In this document: positions 8,125-10,314 of the stretch, piece after piece
Position numbering within the stretch: position 1 is the first letter of the stretch
How the letters are laid out: every line of letters begins with the position of its first letter
Translations under genes and position numbers: made by a program
Source: JBBRMQ01 sp038230775
GTDB lineage: Bacteria > Acidobacteriota > Thermoanaerobaculia > Gp7-AA8
Direction of reading: 5' to 3'
DNA length: 10,314 nucleotides
Assembly: GCA_038230775.1 (NCBI GenBank)
Contig: JBBRMQ010000154.1
Span: 1-10,314, forward strand
The notes under the pieces: generated by a model
Database searches by the model: none
What the model was told of the DNA's origin: nothing
What the model saw: the letters and a program-made list of their open reading frames with translations, nothing else

Positions 8125-8153
8125 TTGACAGCGCTCCTTCGCGGCAGCAGATT
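8125..8153 (+). promoter_or_regulatory. Possible sigma-70-type promoter for the GAF-PAS gene
   Basis: A perfect TTGACA lies at 8125-8130. Seventeen bases later CAGATT (8148-8153) matches only three of six positions of a -10 box. The site is 16 bases upstream of ATG 8169, between that start and the divergent kinase stump. The weak -10 makes this a tentative call. Confidence 0.22.
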
Positions 8154-8168
8154 GCTGGTCACCACTCC

Positions 8169-9020
8169 ATGCCCTCGTCGCTCGATCTCGCCGGCCGGCT
8201 CTCGGCGGTCATCGAACTGCAGCGGGAGATTCTCGGCCTGGCATCGGACGTCGATGCTGTGATGCGCTGTATCGTGACGCGCGTCCCGAAGCTGACGAAC
8301 GGCACCGGGGCGGTCATCGAGATCGTCGATGGCGAAGAGCTCGAGTATCGCGCCGCTTCCGGAAGTGCCGAGGCGCATGTGGGCAAGAGGCTGCCAGTTG
8401 CGGGAAGCCTGTCGGGCGAAGCGGTGCGACAGCGTGCTCCAATCAAGTCCGATGACACCGAGAATGACGACCGCGTCGACCGGTTGGCGTGCCGCGCGGT
8501 CGGCATTCGATCGATGATCGTCGCTCCACTGATGCAGGGAAACGAGGCCATCGGGGCGCTGAAGACGTTTTCGGGACGGCCGCGAGCGTTTGACGATCTC
8601 GATGTCCACACCTGTCAGTTGCTCGCGGGCATGACCTCCGCCGCGCTCATGCTCGCGCAGGAATTCCGGAACGGAAAGGCGTCCGAAGAACGTTATCGCA
8701 TGTTGTTCGAACGAAACGTGGCGGGCGTGTTTCGCACCACAGACGACGGTCGCATCCTCGACTGCAACGACGCGTTCGTCGAAACCCTCGGTTACGCCTC
8801 GCGTGAGGAACTGCTCGGGCGGCAGACCTGGGATCTGTATTCGCAGCGCGCCGACCGGGAGGCGTTTCTGGAGAACGTTCTCAGCCGGAATGTGTTGAAG
8901 AATTTCCGCCTGCACCTGAAGAAGAAGGATGGGACGCCCATCACCGGCGTCGTGACCGTCTCGATTCTTCCCGGCGAGGGCACGGCCTTTCAGCTCCTCG
9001 GCACGCTGGTCGAGGAGTAA
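8169..9020 (+). CDS. GAF-PAS sensor protein without output domain
   Basis: The protein has 283 residues from ATG 8169; in-frame ATGs at 8112 and 8100 would add 19 or 23 residues that do not look like domain sequence. A GAF domain fills about residues 11-165: an N-terminal helix (SAVIELQREILGLASDVDAVM), a central sheet, a segment resembling GAF cores (AGSLSGEAVRQRAPI) and the strand SMIVAPLMQGNEAIGALK. A PAS domain follows at about 174-283 (ERYRMLFERNVAGVFRT, GRILDCNDAFVETLGYASREELLG). No kinase, GGDEF, EAL, HTH or phosphatase module follows; the stop comes right after the last PAS strand. No Cys-His pattern typical of bilin or heme ligation stands out. It probably senses a small ligand or redox state and acts through a partner protein. 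It is divergent from the kinase stump and converges on hspR with a 7-bp gap. Ligand and partner are unknown. Confidence 0.85.
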   Translation: MPSSLDLAGRLSAVIELQREILGLASDVDAVMRCIVTRVPKLTNGTGAVIEIVDGEELEYRAASGSAEAHVGKRLPVAGSLSGEAVRQRAPIKSDDTENDDRVDRLACRAVGIRSMIVAPLMQGNEAIGALKTFSGRPRAFDDLDVHTCQLLAGMTSAALMLAQEFRNGKASEERYRMLFERNVAGVFRTTDDGRILDCNDAFVETLGYASREELLGRQTWDLYSQRADREAFLENVLSRNVLKNFRLHLKKKDGTPITGVVTVSILPGEGTAFQLLGTLVEE

Positions 9021-9027
9021 GGCCGGC

Positions 9028-9429
9028 TCATTTCGGCGTCCTGGTCAGCGCCCGGCTGGCGATGCGGACGAGCGCGTTCTCGCGGTCGATGCCGTGGCGC
9101 TTGTCCAGCACCGCCTGGCGGATCAGTTTCATCATCTGATCGAAGTGATCTTCGGCGCGGTCCAGCGCGTGGCGCGCGTCTTCGATGGCGTTCTGCAGAT
9201 TGAGGATGACTTCGACCCCGGCAAGGTTGACGCCGAGGTCGCGCGTGAGCGCGAGAATGAGCTCGAGCTTTCGGATCTCGCTCGTTCCATACAGGCGTGT
9301 GTTTCCGGCCGTCCGCTCGGGCTTGATCAGACCCTCGCGCTCATACAGCCGCAGCGTTTGCGGATGAATGTTGTAGCGCTCGGCGATCACCGAGATCATC
9401 ACGTAACCGTCTGCTCTGCGTCTGCCCAT
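9028..9429 (-). CDS. hspR: HspR-type MerR-family heat-shock repressor
   Basis: The protein has 133 residues from ATG 9429; an in-frame extension to 9495 would read through the two hairpins between the genes and is unlikely. The winged helix-turn-helix near the N-terminus carries the HspR signature: YVMISVIAE, then IHPQTLRLYEREGLIKPERT and GNTRLY (residues 9-47). A conserved segment LGVNLAGVEVIL follows, then a coiled-coil-like helix (about 77-112) for dimerisation. HspR proteins bind HAIR-type inverted repeats in front of the dnaK operon and repress it, with DnaK as co-repressor. That matches the position directly behind dnaK on the same strand, 69 bases downstream. No HAIR operator is visible here; it would be expected in front of dnaK, outside the window. 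No Shine-Dalgarno sequence precedes the ATG. The gene converges on the GAF-PAS gene. Confidence 0.88.
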   Translation of the reverse strand: MGRRRADGYVMISVIAERYNIHPQTLRLYEREGLIKPERTAGNTRLYGTSEIRKLELILALTRDLGVNLAGVEVILNLQNAIEDARHALDRAEDHFDQMMKLIRQAVLDKRHGIDRENALVRIASRALTRTPK

Positions 9430-9442
9430 CGTCGTTCTGGCT

Positions 9443-9462
9443 GGCCAGCCGGAGGGCTGGCC
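9443..9462. repeat. Perfect inverted repeat (8-bp stem, 4-nt loop) in the dnaK-hspR gap
   Basis: GGCCAGCC at 9443-9450 and GGCTGGCC at 9455-9462 are exact reverse complements around a GGAG loop (CTCC on the minus strand). The left arm also belongs to a 12-base palindrome GGCTGGCCAGCC at 9439-9450, so two alternative foldings are possible. No T-tract follows on either strand, so it does not look like a standard intrinsic terminator. Confidence 0.75.
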
Positions 9463-9470
9463 CCACACTA

Positions 9471-9490
9471 CGGGCGCCCGAAGGCGCCCG
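9471..9490. repeat. Perfect inverted repeat with UUCG loop (minus strand) after dnaK
   Basis: CGGGCGCC at 9471-9478 pairs exactly with GGCGCCCG at 9483-9490. Read in the direction of dnaK transcription the loop is TTCG closed by C-G, the very stable UUCG tetraloop. It begins 8 bases after the dnaK stop codon. No T-run follows, so protection of the 3' end of dnaK mRNA, partial attenuation before hspR, or a REP-like repeat unit are the candidate roles. Confidence 0.75.
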
Positions 9491-9498
9491 CTCACAAG

Positions 9499-10314
9499 TT
9501 ACTTGGTTTCGTCCACCACTTCGGCTTCGATCACATCGTCCTTCGAGGACTGCGCTCCGCCGGGCTGTTCCCCGGCGGGCTGAGAGCCCGCCGCCCCAGA
9601 GGCGGCTCCAGCCTGCGCGTACATCACTTCCGCCAGCTTGTGTGAGGCCTTGGTCAGGTTGTCGGTCGCCTTCTTCAGGTTCTCCGCGCCACCCTGCTCC
9701 ATCGCCTTGCGCCCTTCGCTGATCGCGTTCTCCAGACCGCTCACGTCCCCGCCGGCCAGCTTGTCGCGGTTCTCGGTGAGCATCTTCTCGACGTTGTACA
9801 CGAGCGAGTCGAGTTGATTCTTCGCCTCGATCTCCTCACGCCGCTTGCGATCGTCCTCCGAGTGCGATTCGGCATCCTTGACGAGCTTCTCGACTTCGTC
9901 CTTCGACAGACCGGACGAGCTGGTGATGGTGATCTTCTGCTCTTTGCCGGTGCCGAGGTCCTTGGCCGAGACGTTCATGATGCCGTTGGCGTCGATGTCG
10001 AACGTCACTTCGATCTGCGGGATGCCACGCGGCGCGGGCGGAAGCCCGATCAGGTGGAACACGCCCAGCAGTTTGTTGCCGCTGGCCATCTCGCGCTCGC
10101 CCTGGAGGACCTTGATCTCCACCGACGTCTGACTGTCCGCCGCCGTCGAGAAGGTCTCGGACTTGCGCGGGGGCCGCGTGGTGGGGCGCTCGATGAGCTT
10201 CGTGGCCACGCCGCCGAGGGTCTCGATGCCCAGCGACAGCGGAGTGACGTCGAGCAGGAGAACATCCTTGACGTCGCCACCGAGAACACCGCCTTGGACC
10301 GCCGCGCCGATCGC
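9499..10314 (-). CDS. dnaK: Chaperone DnaK (Hsp70), C-terminal part (5' end outside window)
   Basis: The frame is open from the right edge to the TAA at 9499-9501, giving 271 residues. It starts in the last helix of the ATPase domain (AIGAAVQGGVLGGDVKDV), passes the conserved linker LLLDVTPLSLGIE (visible residues 19-31) and contains the beta substrate-binding domain (KSETFSTAADSQTSVEIKVLQGERE, LGVFHLIGLPPAPRGIPQIEVTFDIDANGI). The helical lid then follows (GLSKDEVEKLVKDAESHSEDD...), and the tail is Ala/Gly/Gln-rich with an acidic end (DDVIEAEVVDETK). It is an ATP-driven cytoplasmic chaperone working with DnaJ and GrpE. One oddity: where most DnaKs read ERNTTIPT, this one reads ERPTTRPP (residues 42-49). 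The GTG at 10209 is an internal Val codon, not the start. It heads toward hspR on the same strand. Confidence 0.96.
   Translation of the reverse strand, partial: AIGAAVQGGVLGGDVKDVLLLDVTPLSLGIETLGGVATKLIERPTTRPPRKSETFSTAADSQTSVEIKVLQGEREMASGNKLLGVFHLIGLPPAPRGIPQIEVTFDIDANGIMNVSAKDLGTGKEQKITITSSSGLSKDEVEKLVKDAESHSEDDRKRREEIEAKNQLDSLVYNVEKMLTENRDKLAGGDVSGLENAISEGRKAMEQGGAENLKKATDNLTKASHKLAEVMYAQAGAASGAAGSQPAGEQPGGAQSSKDDVIEAEVVDETK

Noticed and set aside
8028..8915. Minus-strand open frame (295 codons) over the GAF-PAS gene
   Set aside because: The plus strand has clear GAF and PAS motifs. The minus-strand product is a shadow that overlaps the third-kinase stump in another frame.
9495..9505. 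Palindrome CAAGTTACTTG at the dnaK stop as a possible HspR (HAIR) operator
   Set aside because: Known HAIR sites have longer half-sites with wider spacing (CTTGAGT, seven bases, ACTCAAG). This one overlaps the end of dnaK rather than a promoter.

Overview
The window is GC-rich and densely packed, with genes on both strands and very short gaps. The repeated 'Ser/Thr kinase + transmembrane helix + WD40/PD40-like beta-propeller' architecture, a kinase-associated TPR region and a DnaK-HspR pair resemble soil Acidobacteriota (for example Vicinamibacteria-like lineages). The assignment is inferred from gene style only; Gemmatimonadota or another GC-rich phylum is not excluded.

Layout from left to right. 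Positions 1-1119 (+) hold the C-terminal part of a TPR protein that starts upstream of the window. It carries the DDIF-x-x-QDE segment usual after TolB-like or kinase domains. A convergent gene of unknown function with a CxxC motif (1089-1628, -) overlaps its 3' end by 31 bp. Two bases from that gene's ATG, a divergent alpha/beta hydrolase begins (1631-2522, +). It has a signal peptide and an intact catalytic triad, but a one-base excess in a G5 run breaks its frame.

The centre (2544-7850, -) is a tandem pair of paralogous membrane receptor-like Ser/Thr kinases of 880 and 878 residues. They are in the same reading frame, 27 nt apart, and probably form one operon. From aligned TTG start codons, every kinase motif falls at the same residue number in both. 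Just upstream, 7912-8097 (-) is the first ~62 codons of a third, different kinase, cut off straight after its glycine loop, so the locus appears to have been rearranged.

Positions 8169-9020 (+) encode a stand-alone GAF-PAS sensor without an output domain, divergent from the kinase remnant. The right end (-) is a heat-shock block: the C-terminal half of dnaK, entering from beyond the window, then an HspR-type MerR repressor. Two perfect GC hairpins separate them, one with a UUCG loop on the transcribed strand.

The likely joint theme of the left and centre is membrane signalling: propellers sense outside the cytoplasm and kinases act inside, with the GAF-PAS and TPR proteins as possible partners. 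The right end is chaperone autoregulation. I see no CRISPR array, tRNA, rRNA, insertion sequence or phage gene. No gene-free stretch exceeds about 75 bases. The observations most worth a second look are the tandem kinases with their conserved TTG/leader block, the third-kinase stump, the hydrolase frameshift, the dnaK-hspR hairpins, and unusual residues in the DnaK substrate-binding domain.
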